Positions 38,270 through 47,154 of a stretch of 64,000 nucleotides of DNA are shown piece by piece; position 1 is the first letter of the stretch; the number at the start of each line of letters is the position of its first letter. The position numbers and the translations under genes were made by a program. The stretch lies in the NCBI GenBank assembly GCA_003611955.1, contig RAZE01000002.1, positions 124,001 to 188,000 on the forward strand, written 5' to 3'. The stretch is from a bacterium 1XD8-76 (GTDB lineage Bacteria > Bacillota > Clostridia > Lachnospirales > Lachnospiraceae). The notes under the pieces were generated by a model. That model saw nothing but the letters and a program-made list of their open reading frames with translations, was not told where the DNA came from and searched no databases.

Positions 38270-39367
38270 ATGAAAAAGAATATGCTTGTTTATCCCTTAT
38301 TTGTAATGTTGGCAGTCGGCCTGTTCACAGCTTGCGCTGCCATGCCCGTCCAGGCTGCTGGCAGAAGAACTGGTCCCGCCGTTAGTCCCAAGGCCAGCTA
38401 TGAGGCTGAAGTTCCAGCTGCTTCCCCGGACATCGATGCCATCGCTGAGCTCGGTGAGCTCAGGGCCGGGGTAGAGGAGCCATTTTACACGAACAGCGCC
38501 GCCTTCGTGGTGGACGTGGAGAATGGACATAATCCCTATGATGTGGAGTGGGACTACGGCGAGCTGTACGATGTCTATATAGAGAAAGCCGACTGGTCAT
38601 TGGTGTTTGATGCGGATTTTTATATGGAATCCTTCCCGGCTCTTGCGCTTTTGTACCATAATGATGAGGAGCTTCTGCTGGAGCATTTCCAGACCGTGGG
38701 TATCCACGAAGGGCGCCAGGGAAACGAGGACTTCAATGTGGCAGCTTATCAGAAGAACTGTAAAAAAGAGCTGCGCGATGCCTTCGGCGACCACTATGAG
38801 TGCTATTATTTCTACTGGATGCTGAACCAGAATTCCCAGAAAGACATCACGACATCGGGCAAAAATTACCCGCTGCAGCTCGGCGTAAAAATGACCTCCG
38901 TGCAGGCGCTGGAATTTGAGAAAGTCAACGAGTATCGCGCTGAGGTCGGCATCGAGCCACTGGAATATGACTCTGAACTGGCAGCTGTTGCCTGTTACAG
39001 GAGCTGGGTCGATATCAGCGAAGGTTACGGAGGCCATGACTGGTTGAATGATGAGGCAAACGGGGAGAGAGCCGATGCCCTGATGGAATTGCTCGATATG
39101 AGTCTGTTAGGCGAGAATACGGTGGATTGCGGCGTAAAGGACAGCAGCCAGCATGTATACACCTCCTTCTATATCAATTACCGCTATTCAACGGAGCATT
39201 ATGAAGCCATGATAAGGTCGAAATATAAATATTTTGGCTGCTCGCATATTTATTTCGGCAATAACCGCATTCCGAAATCGAAACGCAAAGGCACCTATAA
39301 CCAACCAATGATGCGCGTGGAATTTGATATATTCACAGACGAGCTCTCCACCCCGATGCATCCGTGA
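38270..39367 (+). CDS. Secreted CAP/SCP-domain protein
   Basis: A 365-residue exported protein. The N-terminal signal peptide (residues 4-31) offers two processing choices: signal peptidase I after VQA, or lipobox-like FTAC; the former fits better. Residues about 105-165 resemble a short repeat common in clostridial secreted proteins (DADFYMESFPALA, HFQTVGIHEGRQG). The C-terminal CAP domain starts at ALEFEKVNEYRAEVGIEPLEYDSEL. Bacterial CAP proteins are associated with sporulation, cell wall or surface, but function here is unknown. AGAAGGAGG precedes the ATG. Confidence 0.85.
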   Translation: MKKNMLVYPLFVMLAVGLFTACAAMPVQAAGRRTGPAVSPKASYEAEVPAASPDIDAIAELGELRAGVEEPFYTNSAAFVVDVENGHNPYDVEWDYGELYDVYIEKADWSLVFDADFYMESFPALALLYHNDEELLLEHFQTVGIHEGRQGNEDFNVAAYQKNCKKELRDAFGDHYECYYFYWMLNQNSQKDITTSGKNYPLQLGVKMTSVQALEFEKVNEYRAEVGIEPLEYDSELAAVACYRSWVDISEGYGGHDWLNDEANGERADALMELLDMSLLGENTVDCGVKDSSQHVYTSFYINYRYSTEHYEAMIRSKYKYFGCSHIYFGNNRIPKSKRKGTYNQPMMRVEFDIFTDELSTPMHP

Positions 39368-39471
39368 TATGCCTTAGGATCTGTGCACATTCCGGCGAAC
39401 CGGGGTGTGCAGTTCCTGTATGGAAGACGATAAAAATTACCAATAAGGAAATGAGAGGATGGAGGAATATC

Positions 39472-40119
39472 ATGGAGCAGAAAATTAAAATCAGAAATGA
39501 GGAAAAGGCTGATTATGAAATCGTAGAAAAAATAACGAGAGAAGCCTTTTATAATCTTTACATTCCGGGGTGTGTGGAGCATTATTTAGTCCATATCATG
39601 CGTGACCATAAAGACTTCGTTCCAGAATTAGATTTTGTTTTAGAGTTAAATGGAAACATTATCGGAAATATTATGTATACAAAGGCGAAGTTAATGGATG
39701 AAAACGGACGTATGAAAGAAGTTTTAACATTTGGCCCGGTAAGTATTTTGCCAGCTTATCAGAGAAGAGGATATGGGAAGATGCTTATGGAACATTCTTT
39801 TAGGGAGGCTGTAAGATTAGGTTACGATGCAATCGTTATATTTGGAAGCCCTGTTAATTATGTCAGCCGTGGTTTCAAAAGCTGTAAAAAATATAATGTA
39901 TGTATTGAAAACGGAAAATACCCGTCCCCAATGATGGTAAAAGAGTTAATCCCCAATGTTCTTGCCGGACATAAATGGATTTATCAGGAAAGTGATATTA
40001 TGGCTGTCAGTGAAGAGCAGGCACAAAATTATGATAGTACCCTTGAAAAGTTGGAAAAGAAATACCTGCCAAGCCAGGATGAATTTTATATTATGAGTCA
40101 CTCTTTTATGGAAGGATAA
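39472..40119 (+). CDS. GNAT-family N-acetyltransferase (YhbS-like)
   Basis: A 215-residue acetyltransferase. Start at ATG 39472 follows GGAGG; the in-frame upstream extension to 39364 overlaps the end of the CAP gene and is rejected. The acetyl-CoA binding motif A is SILPAYQRRGYGKMLM, and the N-terminus has IRNEEKADYEIVEKITREAF, as in YhbS-type acetyltransferases. The substrate cannot be predicted. No operon with a partner is evident; recD2 follows after about 107 bases. Confidence 0.85.
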   Translation: MEQKIKIRNEEKADYEIVEKITREAFYNLYIPGCVEHYLVHIMRDHKDFVPELDFVLELNGNIIGNIMYTKAKLMDENGRMKEVLTFGPVSILPAYQRRGYGKMLMEHSFREAVRLGYDAIVIFGSPVNYVSRGFKSCKKYNVCIENGKYPSPMMVKELIPNVLAGHKWIYQESDIMAVSEEQAQNYDSTLEKLEKKYLPSQDEFYIMSHSFMEG

Positions 40120-40226
40120 CACAGAATAATGTTTTTAAACTTTACAGGTTGTTAAGCGGAATGCAGAAGTTCATTCTCTGGATGAATATTTTGAAATGTA
40201 TTCCTGAGCAGCCGGAGGCAAACAGC

Positions 40227-42470
40227 ATGAAAATACGTTGCGTCGTGGAGAGAATTACATATCAGAATCCGGACAACGGATATTCCGTCCTGAAGGTGCG
40301 TGTCAAGGGGTATGCCGACCTTGTGGCGCTTGTCGGGAATCTTTTTGATGTCCATGTGGGAGCCGTCCTTCTGGTGGAGGGGAACTGGAAAGTGGATGCC
40401 CGGTACGGGCGGCAGTTTACGGCGGACTCCTGGGAGGAGACGCTGCCTGCGACAGTCTATGGCATTGAGAAGTATCTGGGCTCCGGAATGATCAAGGGAG
40501 TGGGGCCAAAGTTTGCCAGTCGGATCGTGAGGAAGTTTGGCACGGAGACAATAGAGATCATTGAGAGCGATATACACAGGCTTTTAGAGGTGGAGGGTAT
40601 TGGCAGGAAAAGGGTGGAGCAGATCGCTGAGAGCTGGGAGAGACAGAAAGAGATCAAGAATGTGATGCTGTTTTTGCAGGATCACGGTGTCAGCACTTCC
40701 TACGCGGCGAAGATTTATAAGCAGTACGGAAATGAGAGCATCAGCATTGTGAAGGAGAATCCGTTTCGTCTGGCGGACGATATCTGGGGTATCGGGTTTC
40801 GGACGGCGGACCAGATCGCACAGAAGCTGGGCATGCAGAGAGAAGCCTATGTGCGTCTCCGCAGCGGTATTATGTACGCTCTCAGCGATCTGGCGGAGGA
40901 GGGACATGTCTACGGGGAAAAGTATCAGCTTGTCACACATGCGGCGAAGCTCCTGGAGGCGGAGGAGTCTTCCGTGATCATGACGATGGACCAGATGTTA
41001 AAGGACAGAGATCTGATTCAGGATACAAAGATCAGCTTTCGGGAGGAAGTCGGGGATGAGGTACGGACAGATGCCATTTATCTGCCGCCTTTTTTCTTTG
41101 CGGAGGTGGGGACGGCCGGTAAACTGCGGAGACTGCAGGATGCACCGGCCTCCGACAGGCTGTGGAGCAGGCTGCAGAAGGCCAGGGAGGAGACGGGAAA
41201 TGAGAATCTGTCTGTGGATATTGCCCGCATTGAACAGATCGTTCACATGGAATACGACGAGGTGCAGCGGGATGTGATCCGCCGGGCGGCAGTCTCCAAG
41301 GTGATGGTGCTGACAGGAGGACCGGGAACCGGAAAGACGACGACCACGCAGGGGATCATCGCCGCCTTTCGCGCCTATGGTTTAAAAATATTGTTGGCGG
41401 CTCCGACAGGACGGGCGGCGCAGAGGATGACGGAGGCGACCGGCCTGGAGGCGAAGACGATCCACAGGCTGCTGGAATGCAAGCCGCCGGAAGGGTACCA
41501 GAGGAATGAGGAGAATCCGCTGGAGGGCGATGTGTTGATCGTGGATGAGTGTTCGATGATCGACATCATCCTGATGAATTCCCTGCTGAAGGCGGTACCG
41601 CCCGGGATGCGTCTGATCCTGGTGGGGGATATCGACCAGCTGCCGTCCGTGGGGGCGGGAAATGTACTGCGGGATATCATCGATTCGGGCTGCTTTCCGG
41701 TGATCCGGCTGACGAGGGTCTACCGACAGGCGCAGTCAAGCCGGATCATCATGAATGCCCACAGGATCAACGAGGGAAAGATGCCGGATATCTCGAATGG
41801 CAGGGAATCAGACTTTTTCTTTGTGGAGAAGGAGGATCCCGAGGCGGCGCTGACGGGGATCGTCGATCTGGTAAAAAATAAGCTCTCCCGGTACTATAGG
41901 ACACCTCCCGCACAGATCCAGGTGCTGACGCCCATGCAGAGAGGCGTTGTGGGGGCGGCAAATCTGAATATTGCCCTGCAGGAAGCGCTGAACCCGGTCG
42001 GAGTGGGGCTGCGCCGCAGCGGAATGGATTTTCGAGTGAACGATAAAGTGATGCAGATAAAGAACAACTATGACAAGGAAGTCTTTAACGGGGATATCGG
42101 CATCATCGAGACGGTGGATACCGAGGAGAGGGAGCTGAGTGTCCGCTTCGACACAAGGCTTGTCACTTACGATATTTCGGAGTTGGACGAGCTGGTGCAC
42201 GCCTACGCGACGACGATCCACAAGGCGCAGGGAAGCGAATATCCGATCGTGGTCATGCCGGTTCTGATGACGCATTTTGTGATGCTGCAGAGGAATCTGA
42301 TCTACACGGGGATCACGCGGGCGAAGAAGGCCCTTGTCATAGTGGGAACAAAGAAGGCGATCGCCTGCGCGGTGAGGAATCTGACTGTGACAAGGCGGAA
42401 TACGATGCTGCGGGAGCGGCTAAACGGAGAACTGCCTGCGGGAGGCGGGGAGGAGTATTCGGTTAAATAG
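40227..42470 (+). CDS. recD2: ATP-dependent 5'-3' DNA helicase RecD2
   Basis: A 747-residue SF1B helicase that unwinds DNA 5'-3' and acts in repair without RecBC. ATG 40227 is chosen because GGAGG lies 8 bases upstream; the TTG at 40149 is less likely. The N-terminal OB-like domain (ITYQNPDNGYSVLKVRVKG) and helix-hairpin-helix elements (VEGIGRKRVEQIAE) are typical of RecD2. Motif I is GGPGTGKTTTTQGI, motif II VDECSMIDIILM, motif III VGDIDQLPSVGAGNVL and motif V VVMPVL; the UvrD-like C-terminal domain has TIHKAQGSEYP. Confidence 0.95.
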   Translation: MKIRCVVERITYQNPDNGYSVLKVRVKGYADLVALVGNLFDVHVGAVLLVEGNWKVDARYGRQFTADSWEETLPATVYGIEKYLGSGMIKGVGPKFASRIVRKFGTETIEIIESDIHRLLEVEGIGRKRVEQIAESWERQKEIKNVMLFLQDHGVSTSYAAKIYKQYGNESISIVKENPFRLADDIWGIGFRTADQIAQKLGMQREAYVRLRSGIMYALSDLAEEGHVYGEKYQLVTHAAKLLEAEESSVIMTMDQMLKDRDLIQDTKISFREEVGDEVRTDAIYLPPFFFAEVGTAGKLRRLQDAPASDRLWSRLQKAREETGNENLSVDIARIEQIVHMEYDEVQRDVIRRAAVSKVMVLTGGPGTGKTTTTQGIIAAFRAYGLKILLAAPTGRAAQRMTEATGLEAKTIHRLLECKPPEGYQRNEENPLEGDVLIVDECSMIDIILMNSLLKAVPPGMRLILVGDIDQLPSVGAGNVLRDIIDSGCFPVIRLTRVYRQAQSSRIIMNAHRINEGKMPDISNGRESDFFFVEKEDPEAALTGIVDLVKNKLSRYYRTPPAQIQVLTPMQRGVVGAANLNIALQEALNPVGVGLRRSGMDFRVNDKVMQIKNNYDKEVFNGDIGIIETVDTEERELSVRFDTRLVTYDISELDELVHAYATTIHKAQGSEYPIVVMPVLMTHFVMLQRNLIYTGITRAKKALVIVGTKKAIACAVRNLTVTRRNTMLRERLNGELPAGGGEEYSVK

Positions 42471-42501
42471 TCCCTAAAATCAAAAAAAGGATAACATCTG
42501 T

Positions 42502-42528
42502 TAACTATCTCCATATTTTATCCGATAA
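42502..42528 (+). promoter_or_regulatory. Sigma-28 (FliA/SigD)-type promoter
   Basis: TAAC (42502-42505), 15 bases, TCCGATAA (42521-42528); the consensus is TAAA-N15-GCCGATAA. Seven of eight -10 bases agree. It lies about 85 bases before the ATG of the next gene. This would put that gene under control of the flagellar sigma factor encoded at 15869. CACTGAAA/TTTCAGTG (42570-42590) forms a small hairpin in the leader. Confidence 0.6.
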
Positions 42529-42612
42529 TTATAATAAGCGTTCTTTATACTTATTAATGCACACTCACTGAAACGGATTTCAGTGGAAGAAGTCACGGAG
42601 GATAGATAAAAT

Positions 42613-43419
42613 ATGGGAATGATGGTAGGGGCAAACGGTGCCGTAATAAGGACAGCGGACCCTTATGGGGCGAAGAAAAACAGCGGTGTGAGCGCTGTGC
42701 GGAAGACGACAAATAAGAAAAAGAAATACAAAAAGTTAAATTATAATTATAGGGATGTATCAGGAAGGATTATTCGCGCGAAGACTTCTGTTAGTGCAAG
42801 GCAGGTGGTGACGCATGCGCGGACGATGGTGGCGATGCTGCGCAGGCGGTATGGCTGCGGGGAATACAATGACAGGGATTTGGAGATCGCGATCGTACAT
42901 GCGGAGAAGATGGTCCGGATCGCCAAGAAGAAACTGAAGAACCTGAAATCGGAGGAGCTGGCCAGACGCACTTCGGAGGCGGAGAAGCTGGAGGAGGAGC
43001 GCGAGGAAGAAAATACTTCCGAGATGGAGGAGACGCAGTCCGACAGCGGTGAGATGAGTGAGGAGAAACTGCGGGAATTGATACGCAGGATGGAGAAGGA
43101 ACTGCAGGAGCTGATGGCGGAAAACAGCTTGGATGAATTGACGGATGAATGCCTGAGTTCGGGCGGTACGATGAGCGAGGAAGAGCTGAAACAGGTGAAG
43201 AAAAAACATCGCTGTGATGAGATGAGACAGATCGTGGAAGCGGATATGAAATACCTGAAAGCCATGTTCCAGCGGATGATGCAGGAGCAACAGGAGACGA
43301 CAAACGCGGCGATCCTGGAGATCAGCAGCGCGGTGGCGACAAACACTCCCGCGGGTGTTTCTCTGGCGGCAGCAGCGCCCGCGGCGGCGGAGGGAAGCAC
43401 TGTGGACGCGTCGGTATGA
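42613..43419 (+). CDS. Hypothetical Lys/Glu-rich coiled-coil protein, probably in the sigma-28 regulon
   Basis: Unrecognised, 268 residues. The N-terminus (residues 1-60) is very basic (NKKKKYKKLNYNYRD), residues about 60-110 are an amphipathic helical domain, about 110-215 is a charged coiled coil with repeated E/K heptads, and the tail is Ala/Gly/Ser-rich. No membrane helix or signal peptide. The GGAGG at 42598-42602 gives the ATG at 42613. A sigma-28-like promoter precedes it. A cytoplasmic structural or regulatory protein of motility is a guess; nothing else supports it. A bidirectional terminator overlaps its end. Confidence 0.7.
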   Translation: MGMMVGANGAVIRTADPYGAKKNSGVSAVRKTTNKKKKYKKLNYNYRDVSGRIIRAKTSVSARQVVTHARTMVAMLRRRYGCGEYNDRDLEIAIVHAEKMVRIAKKKLKNLKSEELARRTSEAEKLEEEREEENTSEMEETQSDSGEMSEEKLRELIRRMEKELQELMAENSLDELTDECLSSGGTMSEEELKQVKKKHRCDEMRQIVEADMKYLKAMFQRMMQEQQETTNAAILEISSAVATNTPAGVSLAAAAPAAAEGSTVDASV

Positions 43420-43432
43420 CCGGCGCGTCCAC
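43401..43432. terminator. Hairpin terminator between convergent genes
   Basis: TGTGGACGCGTCGG (43401-43414) pairs with CCGGCGCGTCCACA (43420-43433) around a 5-base loop, with one G-U pair. The stem overlaps the last codons of the + strand gene. TTTT follows on the + side; the - strand gene ends at 43456, so it likely serves both directions. Confidence 0.75.
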
Positions 43433-43455
43433 ATTTTGGTATAAGATGTTTTATT

Positions 43456-45978
43456 TTATTCTACGACAATGGTGGGCAGAGACATTTCATTGTACTGTGT
43501 GGATATCATTTTATCAAAACTGATCCGGGAGTAGACGCCGCGGAATCTGCCGTTGTACACAAAAAGTCCTGTCAGATTGCCGGTACTCACCCATTCCGCG
43601 TCCTCCGATAACAAGTCGATATTGGGCAGGCGGTAGGGATCGTTAAACTGCTGCAGGATATAGTGCTGTCCCCGAAGCTCCCGGAGAAGATCGTTCCATT
43701 TTTCCTGGTCGGCCAGCTCCACGCCCGCGTGGACGCCCTGGGAGCCGTAGGAATCCTCGGGCTTTATGATCCAGTTATCCTTTGCGGAGCAGGCGTCTTT
43801 CTTTACCCACTCGTATTCCGGCCTGTCCAGTTCATCCAGTGAGATCGTCAGAGGGACATGCGCTTTGACAAAGGTCTGCTCTTCCCGGGTGAGCAGATGA
43901 AGGGTTTCCGGTTTGTGCAGGATCTTGAAAAGAATTTTGTTGTGGACGATCTGGGTCCGGAAATCTCCCAGAAGACAGACCGCGCCGGCTTTGACCGCAC
44001 TCAAAAAGCTTCCGACTTCCCGGTAATGAGCCAGGATGTCCGATGTGACGGCCCTGCGGTAGATCAGATCGATTTTGGTTCCGTCCTCGGCATAACAGTA
44101 TTTCCCGTCCCAGATAAGCTTCCGGATGTCGTTTAGCTGCGCATGGCAGCCTCTTTTTTCAAATCGGTCCCGGAAGATCAAAAACTCGTTCGTGGTTGCG
44201 TGCTCCATGAAATCCACGATGGCGACGGAGGGGAGCGCGGAAACGTCGCCGGCGTATTGACGATAAAGTCGGATGGCTTCCTCCACCCAGGTGTCAAACA
44301 GTTCAAACTTATGCAGAGAATAGGTCCTGTGAAATTCACGGTAAGCTTCGGAGGATTCAAAGGCCGTATTCAGTTCCCGATCCTCATTCATGGCGCTTGT
44401 GCCGTCCGTATTAAATTCGCAGAACCGGAAATCACCGGTCTCCTCCTGGTAAAAGATATCGATCCTGGAGATCGGAATATTACAATCGTATTTCGGTCTG
44501 CGCAAGATCAGTTCCTCCAGCTCCTTCGGATAGCCGAACAGATGCCGGTAGGCTTCGCTCCGCTCATACTCGGCGATCACTTTGTCGAATATCCCATAGA
44601 GAACGGAGACTGCGTTGTCGAATACTCGAATTTCTTTCTGTGAAAACAGTTTTGGGAGATACAGGGTTTTCACGACACGGTTGTGATATTTGGCGGTGGA
44701 AGAGAGCAGATATTTCCGAATAGCCGCGGCGCTCTCCCTGTGCAGCGCCTCTTTTCCTGCCACCAGATTCCGGTACTGGTGGTTCATCACAGGAAGAGGT
44801 ATGATCCGGCGGATGAGGAGCTGCTCGTTTTCGGGCGCTTCTCTGAGAGCGGCTTCCAGCAGTTGTGTCATCCATTCCATCACCGGTTTCCCGTATACGT
44901 CCGCCTGATAGCCCATGGAAATAACGGAATTTTCGGCGGCAAGGACAGCGGCGGCGCTCTGAACGTCTGATAGTTCCCGGTCCAGTTTTTCCAGCAGGGT
45001 CCTGTTGTAGACGATCGCCTTGATAAAGGCCGCGTATCCGAGGGCCGCTTCGATGGGCATACTGTCTGCCACACGGTATTCGATATATTTTTTCAGCCTC
45101 ACCATGGGGAAAAACATGGAGAGTAGATGTTCGATCGTATCGATCTGTCTCTCTTTATAGTAATCCGCGGCGGATTGTCCCTGCATGTCCACCACCTGTT
45201 CATCGTGCTGCAGAAGAATACATGGAGCGGCATAGATATATTCCGCATAAGTCCGGAAAGAGTAATCCTCCGACATGGAACGCTCAAAATAGCCGCAGCG
45301 CACAGGGTCAACATCCTGCCAGATCTGATTTCGGATCAGATGGGGTTTCCATTTTAAAGCGCGGCCCAGCCCGTTTTTATTTTCTGTCAGGAGAGAGATA
45401 ACGGGGGCGAGCCGGATCAGAACCCGCATTTTCTGCAGAGCGTCTTCCTCGGAAGAAAAGTCGATGGAAACCTGAGTGGCCGCGCTGGCGCGCATCATGT
45501 AGCGGCCCAGTCTTCCGGTGGAGGAAAAATGAGCATCCATCAGGGCGTAACGCTCTTTGGGTATCAGAGGAAGCTCGTCCGCGGTGATATCCCCATTTTC
45601 AATCAAAGGGAAGACGCCCTTTTCCAGAAGCGAGAATCCTCTGCTTCCAAAGACCTGATCGCAGACTTCCCTGAAACGCAGATAGATATCCCGGATCGTT
45701 TCGGGATCTTTCTGGGGGGAAATGCTGATTTCCAGCTGGCAGCCGGGCTCCAGGGAAAAAGTGAAGTTGTCACAGGAGATGCCTAAGATCTCTCCGTGTT
45801 CCCGCACGGGTTCCCCCTGCAGGATCCCGCATATTTTTTCCAGACACTGCGCCATTTCCGGGTAGGAGATGACGCGGTAATCCCGGTCGCAGACAAAATG
45901 CTCCAGCTCCAGTCCGACCCGCCGGGATGCATTTTTACCGCTCTCTATGAATGTCTCTATTCTGTCTATGTTGTTCAT
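43456..45978 (-). CDS. Gamma-glutamylcysteine ligase (GCS2/EgtA-like) fused to a glutathionylspermidine-synthase-like ATP-grasp domain
   Basis: An 840-residue fusion on the - strand. Residues 1 to about 420 resemble the plant/actinobacterial glutamate-cysteine ligase family (GCS2): RVGLELEHFVCD at the start, then SLEPGCQLEISISP. Residues about 450-840 have ATP-grasp features like glutathionylspermidine synthase: FRFCEFNTDGTSAM, then IIKPEDSYGSQGVHAG and HYILQQFNDPYRLP. Classical bifunctional GshF joins a different, GshA-type ligase to D-Ala-D-Ala-ligase-like ATP-grasp, so the second half is unlike GshF. The predicted product is a gamma-glutamyl-cysteine derivative or other peptide. GGAG precedes the ATG; the 5' leader carries a long palindrome. 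Confidence 0.75.
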   Translation of the reverse strand: MNNIDRIETFIESGKNASRRVGLELEHFVCDRDYRVISYPEMAQCLEKICGILQGEPVREHGEILGISCDNFTFSLEPGCQLEISISPQKDPETIRDIYLRFREVCDQVFGSRGFSLLEKGVFPLIENGDITADELPLIPKERYALMDAHFSSTGRLGRYMMRASAATQVSIDFSSEEDALQKMRVLIRLAPVISLLTENKNGLGRALKWKPHLIRNQIWQDVDPVRCGYFERSMSEDYSFRTYAEYIYAAPCILLQHDEQVVDMQGQSAADYYKERQIDTIEHLLSMFFPMVRLKKYIEYRVADSMPIEAALGYAAFIKAIVYNRTLLEKLDRELSDVQSAAAVLAAENSVISMGYQADVYGKPVMEWMTQLLEAALREAPENEQLLIRRIIPLPVMNHQYRNLVAGKEALHRESAAAIRKYLLSSTAKYHNRVVKTLYLPKLFSQKEIRVFDNAVSVLYGIFDKVIAEYERSEAYRHLFGYPKELEELILRRPKYDCNIPISRIDIFYQEETGDFRFCEFNTDGTSAMNEDRELNTAFESSEAYREFHRTYSLHKFELFDTWVEEAIRLYRQYAGDVSALPSVAIVDFMEHATTNEFLIFRDRFEKRGCHAQLNDIRKLIWDGKYCYAEDGTKIDLIYRRAVTSDILAHYREVGSFLSAVKAGAVCLLGDFRTQIVHNKILFKILHKPETLHLLTREEQTFVKAHVPLTISLDELDRPEYEWVKKDACSAKDNWIIKPEDSYGSQGVHAGVELADQEKWNDLLRELRGQHYILQQFNDPYRLPNIDLLSEDAEWVSTGNLTGLFVYNGRFRGVYSRISFDKMISTQYNEMSLPTIVVE

Positions 45979-46040
45979 GTCAAACTGCTCCGTTCCTACT
46001 GTTTCTATTTTTTATTCGCAAAGTTACTTACAAATATACA

Positions 46041-46118
46041 GGAAATGGTCCATCCGGACAAAATAAGGGCGACTTGCCACTGCATCGGAGCCCGTTTTTG
46101 CCCGGATGGACCATTTCC
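46041..46118. repeat. 78-bp palindromic element with perfect 17-bp arms
   Basis: GGAAATGGTCCATCCGG (46041-46057) and its exact reverse complement CCGGATGGACCATTTCC (46102-46118). The inner parts CAAAATAAGGGC and GCCCGTTTTTG extend the pairing imperfectly. The centre is about 19 bases. Seen from the - strand, a TATAAT at 46160-46155 would place this in the 5' untranslated leader of the fusion gene. It could be a leader structure, a two-way terminator or a small mobile palindrome. Confidence 0.85.
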
Positions 46119-46303
46119 GTCATTTTGCAGATAACGCTTCGCAATTATCTATATATTATAAGTCGGAAAGGAGAAAAAGGAAACCTTTTTTTGCCCGAAT
46201 GTCCGGAAAAGAAAACATGTGAAATTTATATGGCGCAAACGGATATATGTATGGTAAAATACAGAGTAGCAGTAAGTTCTGACTGATGTCAGGAGATCAT
46301 AGG

Positions 46304-47074
46304 ATGAAAATTATTCAAAAAGGATTTAATTATTCTCAGGATGGCCCCGGAAATCGTCTGGTCTATCATATGCAGGGGTGCAACATGCATTGTCCCTGGT
46401 GCGCCAACCCGGAGGGGATCTCCCTGGAGGGAGTCCGGATGTATGTGGAGGACGGGGACAGTGGACGGGTGAAGGAGAAGTTTTCCTGCAAAGAATACAG
46501 CATGGAAGAACTTGTGGAGGAAGTGCTGCGCAGTCGGGCGATGTTTTTTGAGGGCGGCGGCGTCACCTTTACCGGAGGGGAGCCCACCGTGCAGTTTCAG
46601 GAGCTGAAAGCTCTGCTGGAGAGACTGCACCTGGAAAAAATTCATATTGCCATGGAAAACAACGGCACAAATCCGAGGCTTACGGAGCTGCTTCCCTGTA
46701 TCGATTATCTGATTATGGACTTTAAACATCCATCGGAGGAGATCCACAAAAAAATAACAGGTGTTTCCAATAAGACGGTGGCGGATAATCTGGAAAAGAT
46801 ACTGGAGAGCGGCAGGCAGATCGCGGTTCGGATCCCGCTTATCCACGGATTTAACGATACGGAGGAGGCTCTGCAGGGATTTCTGGCCTTTTTTGAGGCG
46901 CATCCTTCGGAGAGGATGACGTTGGAAATACTGCCGTACCATGAGTACGGGAAAGAAAAGTGGGAGCAGTGCCGGATGGCATACCGGGTGGAGGACGGGT
47001 ATGTGTCGGAGGAGACCGTAAAGCGTTTTGAGGAAGCTTTCCGGAGGGCAGGGATCTCAGTGATCCATACATAG
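46304..47074 (+). CDS. Glycyl-radical enzyme activating enzyme (radical SAM)
   Basis: A 256-residue radical SAM protein. The [4Fe-4S] motif is C-x3-C-x2-C in GCNMHCPWCANP, with an SAM-binding GGE in VTFTGGEPT. It lacks the ferredoxin-like insert with extra Fe-S clusters found in many activases, and is closer to the shorter PflA-like type. It would abstract H from the glycyl-radical enzyme encoded 80 bases downstream. ATG 46304 is chosen because AGGAG lies 8 bases upstream; the ATG at 46286 has no such site. An extended -10 TGGTAAAAT at 46252-46260 may be its promoter. Confidence 0.92.
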   Translation: MKIIQKGFNYSQDGPGNRLVYHMQGCNMHCPWCANPEGISLEGVRMYVEDGDSGRVKEKFSCKEYSMEELVEEVLRSRAMFFEGGGVTFTGGEPTVQFQELKALLERLHLEKIHIAMENNGTNPRLTELLPCIDYLIMDFKHPSEEIHKKITGVSNKTVADNLEKILESGRQIAVRIPLIHGFNDTEEALQGFLAFFEAHPSERMTLEILPYHEYGKEKWEQCRMAYRVEDGYVSEETVKRFEEAFRRAGISVIHT

Positions 47075-47154
47075 AAATAAAAATCAAATTTACTTTTAAT
47101 ATTATATCATCACAAAGAACAGCACCGGATCGGGGTGCGGAAAAGAGGGAAAAT

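Noticed and set aside
46170..46195. AAAAAGG/CCTTTTT hairpin upstream of the activase as terminator
   Set aside because: AT-rich stem of low stability and no upstream + strand transcript to end.
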